From Listeria monocytogenes ATCC 19117 (lineage in GTDB: Bacteria > Bacillota > Bacilli > Lactobacillales > Listeriaceae): 64,000 nt of DNA. Below the pieces are notes generated by a model. The model was not told the origin of the DNA, made no database searches, and saw only the letters and a program-made list of their open reading frames with translations. Positions 45,364-55,190 of this stretch are shown here, one piece after another. The DNA lies in the NCBI RefSeq assembly GCF_000307025.1, contig NC_018584.1, positions 2,046,001 through 2,110,000 on the forward strand, read 5' to 3'. Made by a program: the position numbers and the translations under genes. Each line of letters starts with the position of its first letter. Positions within the stretch are counted from its first letter, which is position 1.

Positions 45364-48129
45364 TTAAGCTTCGTAGTGTTTTACAACAATATCCGCACAG
45401 CGGCCACACAGTGTTGGATGTTTTGGATTTACGCCTACATCTTTTTTCACTACACGGCAACGTTCACAAGTTTCGCCTTCTGCTACGGTAATTTGAACAG
45501 CTACTTGATTTGATTTGAATGCAGATTCTGGTGCATTTTCTAAACCTTCCACAAGTTCAAAGTCAGAAACGATAAACAGTTGTGCAAAATCGCCTTCTAA
45601 AGAATCAAATAGTGTTTTCGCTTCGCCGTCTACATATAAAGTTACTTTAGCAAGCATTGATTTACCGATTAATTTTTCGTTACGAGCGAATTCTAACGCT
45701 TTTTGGACGTTATCACGGATTTGCATGAATGCGTCCCATTTCGCTGTAATTTCTTCGCTATCCGCTAATACTTTAACCTCTGGCAAGTCTTGCAAGTGAA
45801 TACTTTCCACGCCTTCACCAATCAAGCTATTCCAAACTTCTTCTGTTGTATGCGGTAAAATTGGAGCAAGTAATTTGGTTAACGTAACAACCGCTTCATA
45901 AAAGACAGTTTGCATAGCACGACGATCATGACTATCAGCCGCTTCGATGTAAACAACATCTTTGGCAAAGTCCATATAAAATTGGCTTAATTCTACTGTA
46001 CAGAAATTATTGATTTGGTGGTAAATAGTAGAGAATTCGAAAGCTTCATAGTTATCCTTCACATTTTTCACTAAATCATTTAATTTAATTAGCATATATT
46101 TGTCAACTTCACGTAAGTTTTCATAAGAAACGGCGTTAGTAGTTGGATTAAAGTCATTAATATTTCCTAGTAAGAAACGCATTGTGTTACGGATTTTACG
46201 GTATACTTCGGATACTTGTTTTAAGATTTCATCACTAACACGAACATCAGCTTGATAATCCACTGAAGCAACCCAAAGGCGAACAATATCCGCACCAAGT
46301 TGTTTAATTACTTTGCCTGGAAGTAAAGTATTTCCAAGTGATTTACTCATTTTGCGACCTTCCCCATCCAGTGCGAAACCATGGCTTAGCACGTTACGAT
46401 AAGGCGCTTCACCAGTGATTGCTACAGCAGTTGTTAAGGATGAGTTGAACCAGCCACGATATTGGTCAGAGCCTTCCATATATAAATCAGCCGGACGACT
46501 TAATTCTGGGCGAGCATTCAGCACAGCTTGATGACTAGAACCTGAATCAAACCAAACGTCCATAATATCGGTTTCTTTTGTAAATTCTCCATTTGGACTA
46601 CCTGGATGCGTAAAGCCAGCAGGTAATAAATCTTTCACATCGCGTTCAAACCAAACATTCGAACCATGCTCACGGAAAAGTTCAGAAATGTGATTAATTG
46701 TTTCGTCTGTGATAATCGCTTCCCCATTTTCCGCATAGAAAATCGGTAGTGGAACGCCCCATGCACGTTGACGAGAAATAACCCAGTCGCCGCGGTCGCG
46801 AACCATATTGAATAAACGTGTTTCACCCCAAGCAGGAGTCCAATTAACACCTTTAACAGCAGCGAGTAAATCATCACGGAATGCGTCAATCGAAGCAAAC
46901 CACTGCGCTGTTGCACGGAAAATAACTGGTTTTTTCGTACGCCAATCATGTGGATAAGAGTGAGTGATGAATTCCATTTTTAGTAGTGCGCCCACTTCTT
47001 CTAGTTTTTCTGTGACCATTTTGTTCGCTGTATCGTAAAATACGCCTTCAAATCCCGGTGCTTCCTCTGTGAATACACCACGATCATCTAGTGGAGCAAG
47101 TACTTCTAAATCGTATTTTTTCCCGATTAAAAAGTCATCTTCCCCGTGTCCAGGAGCCGTATGAACCGCACCAGTACCGGCTTCAGCAGTAGCATGTTCC
47201 CCGTTCATTACTAAGGAATCACGGTCATAGAATGGGTGTTTAGTTACAACGCGGTCAAGTTCAGAACCACGAACTGTTTTCACTACTGTCGCATCTTCAA
47301 AGCCTAGTTTTTCGCGTAAGCTTGGTAAAAGTGCTTCTGCTACAACATATTTTTCCCCAGCGGATTCAATTACTACATAGTCCAAATCAGGGTTAACAGT
47401 AATACCCATGTTTGCAGGAATTGTCCAAGGAGTTGTTGTCCAGATAACGATATTCGTTCCTTCATCTAGTACACCTTTTCCGTCAGTAACTTTAAAGGCA
47501 ACAAAAATCGAAGCAGATTTTTTATCCTGATATTCGATTTCTGCTTCTGCCAGCGCAGATTCACTAGAAGGAGACCAATAAACCGGTTTTTTACCTTTGT
47601 AAATGTAACCTTTTTTCGCCATTTCACCGAAGACTTTGATTTGCTCTGCTTCGTATTCTGGTAAAAGTGTAATGTAAGGATTTTCCCAGTCACCGTTAAT
47701 TCCAAGTCGTTTGAATCCTGTACGTTGACCGTCTACTTGCGTCATTGCATATTCGGCACATAGTTTACGGAATTCAGCAATAGACATTTCTTTCCGTTTA
47801 ACGCCTTTTTTGGCGATAGCTGTCTCAATTGGTAGTCCGTGTGTGTCCCAACCTGGAACATACGGGGAGCTGAAGCCAGCCATTGATTTATAACGGACGA
47901 TAATATCTTTGATTGTTTTGTTTAGAGCGTGACCCATGTGAAGCTCACCGTTAGCATAAGGAGGCCCATCATGCAAAATGTACGCCTTGCGTCCAGCATT
48001 TTTTTCTTGAATCTTCTCATATAGTTTTTCTTCTTCCCATTTTGCTTGCCATTCAGGTTCTTTGTTTGGCAGGTTTCCACGCATCGGAAAATCTGTTTTT
48101 GGCATTAATAACGTATCTTTATATTCCAT
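45364..48129 (-). CDS. ileS: Isoleucyl-tRNA synthetase
   Basis: 921 residues, full length. Class I signatures HMGH (in [15 protein letters not shown], about residue 64) and KMSKS (in [17 protein letters not shown]), a complete editing domain with [15 protein letters not shown] and WDTHGLPIE, and a C-terminal zinc finger (CERCRVVKK ... CGRCAD). This is the eubacterial IleS1 type sensitive to mupirocin rather than IleS2, judged from the C-terminal zinc finger. It is controlled by a T-box leader just upstream. Confidence 0.97.
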
Positions 48130-48162
48130 ACTCTATTCTCCTTTAAATCTTTATTTTTAAAC

Positions 48163-48400
48163 ACAAAAAAATCTCTCCCAAAAAAGGGACGAGATTCGCG
48201 GTACCACCCTTGTTGACATGCAATTTTGTTGCTTGCCCACTTCATTAATGCCATAACGCTGGCTCGCGCTAACACTTACTCAAGCGATTGCTTTTTCGGG
48301 TTAGAACTAAAGAGTGATTTCTATTTTTTAGAGGATAGTTGGTCTCGCACCATTTACCAACTCGCTTCATATCCTTTGTCTAAAAAATTTACTTGTCTCT
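48163..48400 (-). ncRNA. T-box leader of ileS, isoleucine-specific
   Basis: On the - strand the conserved T-box AAGGGTGGTACCGCG is at 48211-48197, followed by the terminator AATCTCGTCCC/GGGAGAGATT with seven T (48196-48163). The long Stem I region lies upstream, and a plausible specifier codon ATC (Ile), followed by A, is at 48318-48316 in AGAAATCACTC. Uncharged tRNA-Ile would stabilise the antiterminator and turn on ileS. The 5' end is approximate; the promoter probably overlaps the 3' end of divIVA. Confidence 0.92.
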
Positions 48401-48411
48401 TATAATCGTTT

Positions 48412-48939
48412 TTAACGTTCTTCTGATTCAGCAGCTTCGACTTCTTTAATAGACGCTAATTCTGTTGCATCTACATCGTAAGCCATCATTTGCTGCCAAT
48501 CTTCACTTTTAATTAAATCCATTTGCGCTTCTACTAACATACGCAGACGCTCGCGGAATACTTTAGATTGACGTTTTAAGTCTTCAATTTCAATCGCGAT
48601 TTTACGAGCTTTAGAAAGTGAGTCGCTTAAAATTCGGTCTGCATTTTTTTCAGCTTCACGGATAATAAGTTTTGCTTCTTTTTCAGCGGAAGCTTTCACT
48701 TCTTCGGCAGCTGTTTGTGCCACGATTAATGATTTGTTTAATGTTTCTTCAATGTTTGTAAAATGACCTAAACGTTCTTCACTATTATTTAAAGTGTCCT
48801 CAATACGCTTTTTCTCTTTAATAACTTGTTCATAATCTTTAATGATTTGATCGAGGAAGTCATTTACTTCGTCTTCGTCATAACCTCTAAAACCACGGGT
48901 AAACTCTTTGTTATGTATATCCAGCGGCGATAATGGCAT
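48412..48939 (-). CDS. divIVA: Cell-division protein DivIVA
   Basis: 175 residues from ATG at 48939 (GGAGGTG 6 bases upstream). The N-terminal membrane-curvature domain MPLSPLDIHNKEFTRGFRGYDEDEVNDFL is diagnostic; the remainder is a long coiled coil (residues about 30-150) and a short acidic tail. It binds negatively curved membrane at the poles and septum and recruits partners; in Listeria it is linked to autolysin secretion through SecA2, as established knowledge. It lies directly upstream of the ileS T-box. Confidence 0.96.
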   Translation of the reverse strand: MPLSPLDIHNKEFTRGFRGYDEDEVNDFLDQIIKDYEQVIKEKKRIEDTLNNSEERLGHFTNIEETLNKSLIVAQTAAEEVKASAEKEAKLIIREAEKNADRILSDSLSKARKIAIEIEDLKRQSKVFRERLRMLVEAQMDLIKSEDWQQMMAYDVDATELASIKEVEAAESEER

Positions 48940-48985
48940 ATCTAGCACCTCCATACGACTATTTGTTTATAAATACCTAACATAC

Positions 48986-48994
48986 ATTCTACCA
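48986..48994 (-). promoter_or_regulatory. Extended -10 promoter of divIVA
   Basis: TGGTAGAAT on the - strand is an extended -10 (TGn then TAGAAT). I see no good -35 at the usual distance. Confidence 0.4.
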
Positions 48995-49034
48995 TAGTTA
49001 CTAGCTTTTTCCTAGAATTTATATTGAAAAATGG

Positions 49035-49556
49035 TTAGATTAAAAATCCAGCTTTATCTAGCGCCTTAATCGCTTGTTCTAATTGTTCTTTCGTATCTGC
49101 TTCAATCGTATGTAAATGTGTTCCATCCGTTAAACCAGACAGCATTGTTGCTCCTGTTGTTTGCAATTTCCGCACAAATTTCTCTACATCAAAACGGCTT
49201 TTTAAATGTAGTGAAGCGGTGATTTCGCCGTATATTGGATGATCCACAATCACATCAATAATGGAAACACCGTGATCTACCAAAATATTTAGTTCCTCGG
49301 CAGCTTGTTCTTTCGTATGTTTCACGGCAATAACGCGCCTTTCCCCTGTATAACTTGTTTCTTTCGCATAAATATAGCCTTGTGGGGTAGCCATAATTGG
49401 TTCATTGCCAGCTTTTAACAAAGAAATATCTTGAACAATCACTTGGCGGCTAACATTTGTTTTCTGTGCTAATTGATTTCCAGAAATTGGCGCCTCGGCT
49501 TCTTTTAGCCATTTTAAAATCATTTGCCTACGCGTATCTCCTAATATTTTTTTCAT
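49035..49556 (-). CDS. niaR: NiaR (YrxA) niacin-responsive repressor
   Basis: 173 residues. The N-terminal winged helix is ISGNQLAQKTNVSRQVIVQDIS (residues 24-45), followed by a 3H domain whose three histidine stations are IVDHPIYGEI, ASLHLKS and DGTHLHTIEA. In Bacillus subtilis the orthologue represses nadB and nifS when nicotinate is plentiful. Here it lies 4 bp after nifS and faces the nadB-nadC-nadA unit beyond it. Confidence 0.9.
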   Translation of the reverse strand: MKKILGDTRRQMILKWLKEAEAPISGNQLAQKTNVSRQVIVQDISLLKAGNEPIMATPQGYIYAKETSYTGERRVIAVKHTKEQAAEELNILVDHGVSIIDVIVDHPIYGEITASLHLKSRFDVEKFVRKLQTTGATMLSGLTDGTHLHTIEADTKEQLEQAIKALDKAGFLI

Positions 49557-49560
49557 CTTA

Positions 49561-50667
49561 TCACCTTTTTCGTAATAATTTATCGATTTCTTCTTTAAAA
49601 ATAATACTATCGTTTAATTCATTTTCTCTTCCAAAAGATAAGCGGATAAAACGGTTTGCTTCTTCTGTTGTTTTTCCAGTAGCGATTAATGTTCTGGACG
49701 GAGCTAAATCACGTAAACTACATGCACTTGTCGTCGAGATTTGAATATCTGCTTCGTTTAAAGCAAGTAACGCTTCCTGACCTTGCATATTTGGCAAAGT
49801 AAGTCCTAAAATATACGGCGATGTATTGGGTCCACCTTCCACTTCTACTCGCGCTTCTAATGTGTCGCAAATCGCAGCTTTTAGTTTCATAGCTCTAATC
49901 GCTTCTTGTTCTCTATTTTCTATTATATCATAGGCGGCAGTTGTAAAGGCAGCAATAGCTGGAACATTTACTGTCCCCGGTCTAAAGCCAAATTCATGAT
50001 GTACATCTGGCAAAACTGCCTGCAAAGGAGAATCTGGTTTCATAAAAAGTATTCCCGCCCCTTTTGGTCCATAAATTTTATGCGATGAAATACTAAAACT
50101 AGTGGCATCACTTAAATCTAAATCAATTTTTCCAAAGGATTGAACGATATCGGTATGAAAAAAGACACCTGCTTTTTTAGCAATATGAGCTAGTTCCGCG
50201 ATTGGTTGGATGGTTCCGATTTCCGAATTAACATGTTGAATAATAATAAGCCCCGTCTCAGCAGAAATCATTTTTTCTAAAGTAGCTGGATTTACTTGCC
50301 CAAACGAATCAACTGGTAATACTTTAATCCGACACTTCCCCGCTTGTTCGAGTGCCATTAGTTGCTGCCAAACTGAAGCGTGTTCTAGCGGACTTACGAG
50401 CACTTCTTTCTTATCAGTTGTATGGATTAGCGTTTGGATGGCAATTTGATTACTCTCTGTTCCACCACTCGTAAATAAAATCCCGCGGTTTGGAACTTGT
50501 AATAACTCAGAAAAACTTTCCCGGCATTTTTCTAAAAGGGCCGCTGATTTCGTCCCAGCATCATGTAAACTCTCCGAATTAGCAAAGAATTCTCGCGATG
50601 CATCCATAAAAACTTGTAAAGAAGCTTCACTCATTTTCGTAGTAGCCGCATGGTCAAAGTAAATCAT
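49561..50667 (-). CDS. nifS: NifS-like cysteine desulfurase of the NAD locus
   Basis: 368 residues. PLP lysine in SISSHKIYGPKGAGILF, N-terminal YFDHAATTKMSEASLQVF, TSGGTESNQIA and the reactive cysteine in STTSACSLRD. In Bacillus subtilis the equivalent protein builds the [4Fe-4S] cluster of NadA; divergent placement next to nadB-nadC-nadA supports that job here. ATG at 50667 follows AAGGGAGAG. It shares its transcript with niaR. Confidence 0.92.
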   Translation of the reverse strand: MIYFDHAATTKMSEASLQVFMDASREFFANSESLHDAGTKSAALLEKCRESFSELLQVPNRGILFTSGGTESNQIAIQTLIHTTDKKEVLVSPLEHASVWQQLMALEQAGKCRIKVLPVDSFGQVNPATLEKMISAETGLIIIQHVNSEIGTIQPIAELAHIAKKAGVFFHTDIVQSFGKIDLDLSDATSFSISSHKIYGPKGAGILFMKPDSPLQAVLPDVHHEFGFRPGTVNVPAIAAFTTAAYDIIENREQEAIRAMKLKAAICDTLEARVEVEGGPNTSPYILGLTLPNMQGQEALLALNEADIQISTTSACSLRDLAPSRTLIATGKTTEEANRFIRLSFGRENELNDSIIFKEEIDKLLRKR

Positions 50668-50696
50668 CTCTTTATCTCTCCCTTAAAATTTTATAC

Positions 50697-50725
50697 TTGA
50701 ATTTAGTTTGATTTTATGTGATTAT
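50697..50725 (+). promoter_or_regulatory. Promoter of nadB-nadC-nadA
   Basis: TTGAAT (50697-50702), 17 bp, GATTAT (50720-50725) with an extended TGT just upstream. The NiaR-like dyad begins at the next base. Confidence 0.45.
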
Positions 50726-50741
50726 AGATGACAAGACATCT
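50726..50741. promoter_or_regulatory. Probable NiaR operator
   Basis: AGATGACAAGACATCT, with arms AGATG and CATCT, sits directly downstream of the -10 between the divergent nifS and nadB genes. The core TGACAAGACATC resembles the NiaR/YrxA signal known from Bacillus, judged from memory. Confidence 0.6.
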
Positions 50742-50798
50742 GTATATTCATTAAGAAGTATACAATTAATCGAACCTACTATGCAAGAGGTGGAAACA

Positions 50799-52253
50799 AT
50801 GACAAAAGAACGAGTGATTATCATTGGGAGCGGTATCGCAGGTTGCACTGCTGCCTTCAGATTAATGCACGACTATGATGTGACAATAATCACAAAAGGT
50901 CTCAAAGAAGAAAGTAATTCGATGCTCGCTCAAGGCGGTGTCGCAGCAGCTGTGTCCAAAAACGATACCCCGAAAAAGCATTTTAGCGATACCTTCCAAG
51001 CCGGTTGTTTTCATAATAAAGTTCTCGCAGTAAATCAACTCGTTACCAACGGTCCAATCGTTATCCAAAAATTAATCGCAGAAGGGATGACTTTTGACGA
51101 ACAAAATGGTGAACTTTCGCTTGGTTTAGAAGGCGCACACCAATTGCCACGAATTTTACATACTGGCGGTGATCAAACCGGCAAATTTCTTACTACTTTT
51201 TTACAAGAAAAATTAACAAACATTCACTGGCAAGAGCAAAAAATGGCTATCGAAATTATAAAACAGAACGATTCGGCTATCGGCGTGCATTGTTTAGATA
51301 AAGAAAATCGACTACATACTTATTACGGAGAACATATTATTTTAGCAAGCGGCGGACTTGGACAACTTTTTCCAGTTACGACGAATGCGGCGACAATTTC
51401 CGGTGATGGTTTAGCACTGGCTTACCGGGCTGGTGCTAAGCTAACCGATATGGAATTTATCCAATTTCATCCCACTCTTCTCTTTCTAAACGGACGTTGT
51501 CATGGGCTTATTTCAGAAGCGGTCCGCGGTGAAGGAGCCAAACTTATTCGCGCAGATGGTTCGGCGGTAATGACTGATGTTCACCCGAGAGCTGACCTTG
51601 CGCCGCGCGATATTGTTGCTGCGACGCTATTTGCAGAAATACAAGATGGCAATGAGGTTTTCCTTGATATCACGCCAATTCCTAATTTTGAAGAACGTTT
51701 TCCAGGAATTACTGCTAACTTGGATGCATATCACGTCCCGTTTCGTGAAACAAAGCGGATTCCGGTTCATCCTGGCGCACATTTTTTAATGGGTGGTATT
51801 CGTACCGACCTATCAGGTAAAACGAACATTCCCGGTTTGTATGCCATTGGTGAGGTTGCAAATGCAGGTGTGCACGGCGCTAACCGTCTCGCCAGTAACT
51901 CCCTCCTTGAAACGCTCGTCTTTGGTGAAAAAGTGGCTGAATACATTCTCACGCAAAAAACAAACCTAATAGACCATCCAGAAATCCCTCTTTCGAACCA
52001 AACCCGAACACCCCATTTACCAGATAAACAATTACTTCAAGAGAAAATCTGGGAAACGCTTGGCATCACAAGAAAACCAGAAAAAATCACCGAATTTCTT
52101 CATTGGCTTACTGATTTCGATTACGCAAATCACACTCGAGAAACAGCGGAAATTAGCCACATGCTTATCACCGCAAAAATAATCGCCGAAAGCGCGCTCA
52201 AACGAACAGAAAGTCTCGGCGCACATCGAATATTAAAAGGAGTAATAAAATGA
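50799..52253 (+). CDS. nadB: L-aspartate oxidase
   Basis: 484 residues from ATG at 50799 (AGAGGTGG upstream); the frame is open 27 codons further 5' but that part holds the operator and ribosome site. The FAD-binding start is [17 protein letters not shown]; then [22 protein letters not shown] and the C-terminal [21 protein letters not shown]. It oxidises aspartate to iminoaspartate. It is shorter than the 540-residue Escherichia coli enzyme, as is common in Firmicutes. It overlaps nadC by 4 bp. Confidence 0.95.
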   Translation: MTKERVIIIGSGIAGCTAAFRLMHDYDVTIITKGLKEESNSMLAQGGVAAAVSKNDTPKKHFSDTFQAGCFHNKVLAVNQLVTNGPIVIQKLIAEGMTFDEQNGELSLGLEGAHQLPRILHTGGDQTGKFLTTFLQEKLTNIHWQEQKMAIEIIKQNDSAIGVHCLDKENRLHTYYGEHIILASGGLGQLFPVTTNAATISGDGLALAYRAGAKLTDMEFIQFHPTLLFLNGRCHGLISEAVRGEGAKLIRADGSAVMTDVHPRADLAPRDIVAATLFAEIQDGNEVFLDITPIPNFEERFPGITANLDAYHVPFRETKRIPVHPGAHFLMGGIRTDLSGKTNIPGLYAIGEVANAGVHGANRLASNSLLETLVFGEKVAEYILTQKTNLIDHPEIPLSNQTRTPHLPDKQLLQEKIWETLGITRKPEKITEFLHWLTDFDYANHTRETAEISHMLITAKIIAESALKRTESLGAHRILKGVIK

Positions 52254-53095
52254 ATTCCATACTTATGAATCAAGCAATTCAAGCATTTTTACTAGAAGAT
52301 ATCGGTCAACATGACTTAAGTGCAGAAACTGTTTTCCCCCGTGACACAATGGGGGAAGGTGTTTTCCTAGCAAAAGAAACAGGTATTCTTTGTGGCATTT
52401 CCATCCCACCGAAAGTTTACGAACTGCTCGGTGGAAATATACAATTTGAAGCTTATAAAAAAGATGGTGACTGGATTCAAAAAGGCGATATTATCGCGGC
52501 TGTTACGGCTCCAGTTCGCACGTTACTTTCCGGTGAGCGGGTCATTTTAAATTTAATGCAACGGATGAGTGGTATCGCTAGCCAAACTAATTTTGCTGTC
52601 AAACAACTGGATGATTCCGCTATTCGAATTTGCGACACGAGGAAAACAGCGCCCGGTCTGCGTGCCTTCGATAAATACGCGGTACAGACTGGTGGCGGCT
52701 TTAATCATCGCAATGGTCTATACGATGGTGTTATGCTAAAAGACAACCACATCGCCTTCTCTGGAGGTATTACAAGTGCTGTATCTACTGTACGGGAAAA
52801 ACTTGGCCATATGGTAAAAATCGAAGTGGAAACGGAAACTGCTGAACAAGTAAAAGAAGCCGTTCAAGCCGGCGCAGATATCATAATGTTTGATAATCGC
52901 ACACCGGAAGAAATCAAGCAACTGGTTAAGCTAGTTCCCCCGCACATTACTACAGAAATTTCCGGTAATGTCACTTTAGAAAATATTCATCGTTATAAGG
53001 GTTCTGGGGCAAATTACCTTTCTTTAGGCTCCTTAACGCATTCCGTTCGTGCATTTGACATCAGTTTCAATAGCAAAGGAGGAATAAAGGCATGA
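52250..53095 (+). CDS. nadC: Nicotinate-nucleotide pyrophosphorylase (carboxylating)
   Basis: 281 residues. [17 protein letters not shown] at the start, [33 protein letters not shown] with the basic quinolinate/PRPP-binding residues, and [12 protein letters not shown] are all typical. It makes nicotinate mononucleotide from quinolinate and PRPP. Four-base overlaps with nadB and nadA indicate coupled translation. Confidence 0.96.
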
Positions 53096-54192
53096 ATTTA
53101 CTAGAAACGGTCGAACAAGATACAATGCCAACTCATTATAAGCAAATGACGCAGGCCGAAATGATTGCCCGCGTCACGGAAATTAAAGCCCAGCTTGGCG
53201 AGAATCTCTTTATCCCCTGCCACCATTATCAAAAAGATGAGGTCGTTCCATTTGCCGATGCGATTGGCGATTCCTTACAATTAGCGCAAATTGCTGCACA
53301 AAATAAAAAAGCCAAACATATCGTTTTTTGCGGTGTTCATTTTATGGCAGAAACAGCGGATATGCTTACGACAAGCGAGCAGATTGTTACTTTGCCGGAT
53401 ATGCGCGCTGGTTGTTCGATGGCAGATATGGCGGACATTCATCAGCTAACAAATGCTTGGCCAAAACTGCAAACCCTTTTCGGCGATACGATTTTACCTG
53501 TCACTTACATTAATTCCACTGCCGCAATTAAATCCTTCGTCGGTGAACATGGTGGGACTACGGTGACATCTAGTAACGCAACAAAAATTGTCTCATGGGC
53601 GCTCGAACAAAAAGAGCGGATTTTCTTTCTTCCGGATCAACATCTAGGTCGGAACACTGCGTTCGAACTAGGCATTCCCCTCGAACATATGGCAATTTGG
53701 AACCCGATAAAAAATGAACTGGAATATGAGGGCAATTTGGATGATTGTAAAGTCATTCTGTGGAAAGGCTACTGCTCTGTTCACCAACATTTCACCGTCA
53801 AAAATATCGAAAACATTCGTAAAAACAATCCTAAAATGCGGATTATTGTTCATCCCGAATGCACCCATGAAGTCGTTTCTTTAGCAGATGATTCCGGTTC
53901 AACGAAAAAAATTGTAACTGAAATAAACAATGCCGCACCTGGCACAGAATGGGCAGTCGGTACCGAAGCCAATTTAGTTGGTCGCATTATCCAAGAAAAC
54001 CCAGATAAAAAAATCGTCTCGCTAAATCCGTTTATGTGCCCTTGTATGACCATGAATCGAATTGATTTACCACATTTACTCTGGACACTAGAAGCTATCC
54101 AAAACGGCGAACAACGAAACCAAATCAAAGTCGATAAACAGACAACCAAATTTGCCTTAAAAGCCTTAGAAAGAATGCTTCAATTAAGCTAA
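53092..54192 (+). CDS. nadA: Quinolinate synthase A
   Basis: 366 residues, the longer Bacillus-type form. Cluster and active-site cysteines lie in [38 protein letters not shown] and [11 protein letters not shown]. It condenses iminoaspartate with dihydroxyacetone phosphate to quinolinate and needs a [4Fe-4S] cluster, for which the divergent nifS gene is the probable supplier. It is the last gene of the nad unit; after it gene content departs from the core order. Confidence 0.95.
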
Positions 54193-54194
54193 TA

Positions 54195-54226
54195 AAAAAA
54201 CGAAAGCAGCAACTGCTTTCGTTTCA
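54195..54226 (+). terminator. Terminator of the nad operon
   Basis: AAACGAAAGCAG and CTGCTTTCGTTT form a 12-bp stem over a CAA loop, 6 bp after the nadA stop. The following T run is short (TTTCAGC), so it could be less efficient on the + strand; the - strand has seven T. Confidence 0.75.
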
Positions 54227-54443
54227 GCTCCTTTATAAAAGCTTCTATTTGTCAATCTAAATTTTAATCTGTAGAACTTACTCGAGCATATGCTACTATC
54301 ATGACTAAAAAGCAACTCTTTTCACAACCATTTAATATCCACCCTAACTATACATTGAAAAAAATGCATTTACACTGATGGTTTTGTGTATATTTTGGGT
54401 ATACCCTTTTTTTACATGAATCAGCTGTACCAAAATATAAAAG
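54227..54443. other. Non-coding junction between core genes and the accessory surface locus
   Basis: Here I see no reading frame of note, no RNA gene and no attachment-site-like repeat. It is AT-rich and contains the 10-bp palindrome GGGTATACCC (in TTTTGGGTATACCC) and TACAC/GTGTA arms. It marks the point where convergent transcription from nadA and from the accessory locus meets. Confidence 0.4.
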
Positions 54444-54476
54444 CAAAAAAGAGAAGATGAAATTATCACCCTCTCT
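54444..54476 (-). terminator. Terminator at the end of the accessory locus
   Basis: On the - strand AGAGAGGGTGA pairs fully with TCATCTTCTCT (two G-U pairs) over TAATT, followed by TTTTTTG. It lies 40 bp after the OrfA-like gene. Confidence 0.7.
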
Positions 54477-54515
54477 CTCATACTACCTATCAATCAATAC
54501 TTAAAATCATCCCTC

Positions 54516-54782
54516 TCAAGGACTTTCCAACAGATTGATTGCTTCATTTAAAAACAAAATTTCTTCTTCTAATTTGTTTTTTTGTTGTTTTAATTCTCTT
54601 ATCTGTAGGAAAGTCTTCACCTCTTTGGTTTCCAGTTTATCGGCATCATGTAACTTCATCCATTTGTGAAATTCGTAACGAGGAATACCATACTCCCTGC
54701 AGATAGACTGTATGGTAGACCCCCTAGAGTATAAAACCAGTAGGCTTTTTTGAATTTTTTCTTCATATTCGATTCGAGCCAT
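54516..54782 (-). CDS. Solitary IS3-type OrfA-like helix-turn-helix protein
   Basis: 88 residues from ATG at 54782, with AGGAAGTGAT upstream. The N-terminal part (YEEKIQKSLLVLYSRGSTIQS, then ICREYGIPRYEFHKWMK) is the transposase helix-turn-helix, and the C-terminal half LQIRELKQQKNKLEEEILFLNE is the leucine-zipper tail of IS3 OrfA. No OrfB, frameshift signal or terminal inverted repeats are visible around it, so it is a remnant of an insertion element or a protein kept for DNA binding. The frame is intact with a proper ribosome site, which leans towards retained expression. Confidence 0.7.
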   Translation of the reverse strand: MARIEYEEKIQKSLLVLYSRGSTIQSICREYGIPRYEFHKWMKLHDADKLETKEVKTFLQIRELKQQKNKLEEEILFLNEAINLLESP

Positions 54783-54857
54783 ACCTATCACTTCCTATCT
54801 AATACAGAAATTTTTATTCCCTTTTTACTTACTACATTACGATGATGTCACAGGGGG

Positions 54858-55163
54858 TTATTCTTTCTTCTTCCTTTTTCTTTGCATTATCAACCAAATA
54901 AGGACGAGCACTAAGCCCAACAAGGTATAGTTAGTTACTGTATCACCTGCTTTAGGTAATATGGGTTGTTTGTTATCCTTATCTGAAGAGGCTGCCAGTT
55001 CTTTTTTAGGGATTTCCTGTATGTTTTCTTCACTGACATCCAAATCATCCTCTGAAATGAACACCTCAACCACTGTCTGACTAGCTTGAACACGGTCAGG
55101 CGATAAGAAGAACATCCCACAAAAGCTGATTAGTACCATTGCCAGAACTAATTTCCTTTTCAA
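54858..55163 (-). CDS. Mini sortase-anchored surface protein
   Basis: About 101 residues. A signal peptide (KRKLVLAMVLISFCGMFF, cut near VQAS), an acidic middle, the sorting motif LPKAGD, a hydrophobic segment (YTLLGLVLVLIWLIM) and the tail QRKRKKKE. LPKAG fits the LPxTG class with Ala in place of Thr. Start: AAAGGAG lies 11 bases before a TTG at 55163 and only 2 before a GTG at 55172; the TTG fits better. The mature part is only about 50 residues, so it probably serves as an anchor or wall-bound partner for other products of this locus rather than as an adhesin. Confidence 0.78.
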   Translation of the reverse strand: MKRKLVLAMVLISFCGMFFLSPDRVQASQTVVEVFISEDDLDVSEENIQEIPKKELAASSDKDNKQPILPKAGDTVTNYTLLGLVLVLIWLIMQRKRKKKE

Positions 55164-55190
55164 GAAATGCACAACTCCTTTCGTAATTTC

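Noticed and set aside
54391-54412. GGGTATACCC followed by T run, considered as a terminator
   Set aside because: A 10-bp palindrome without loop cannot form a stable RNA hairpin of the usual terminator kind.
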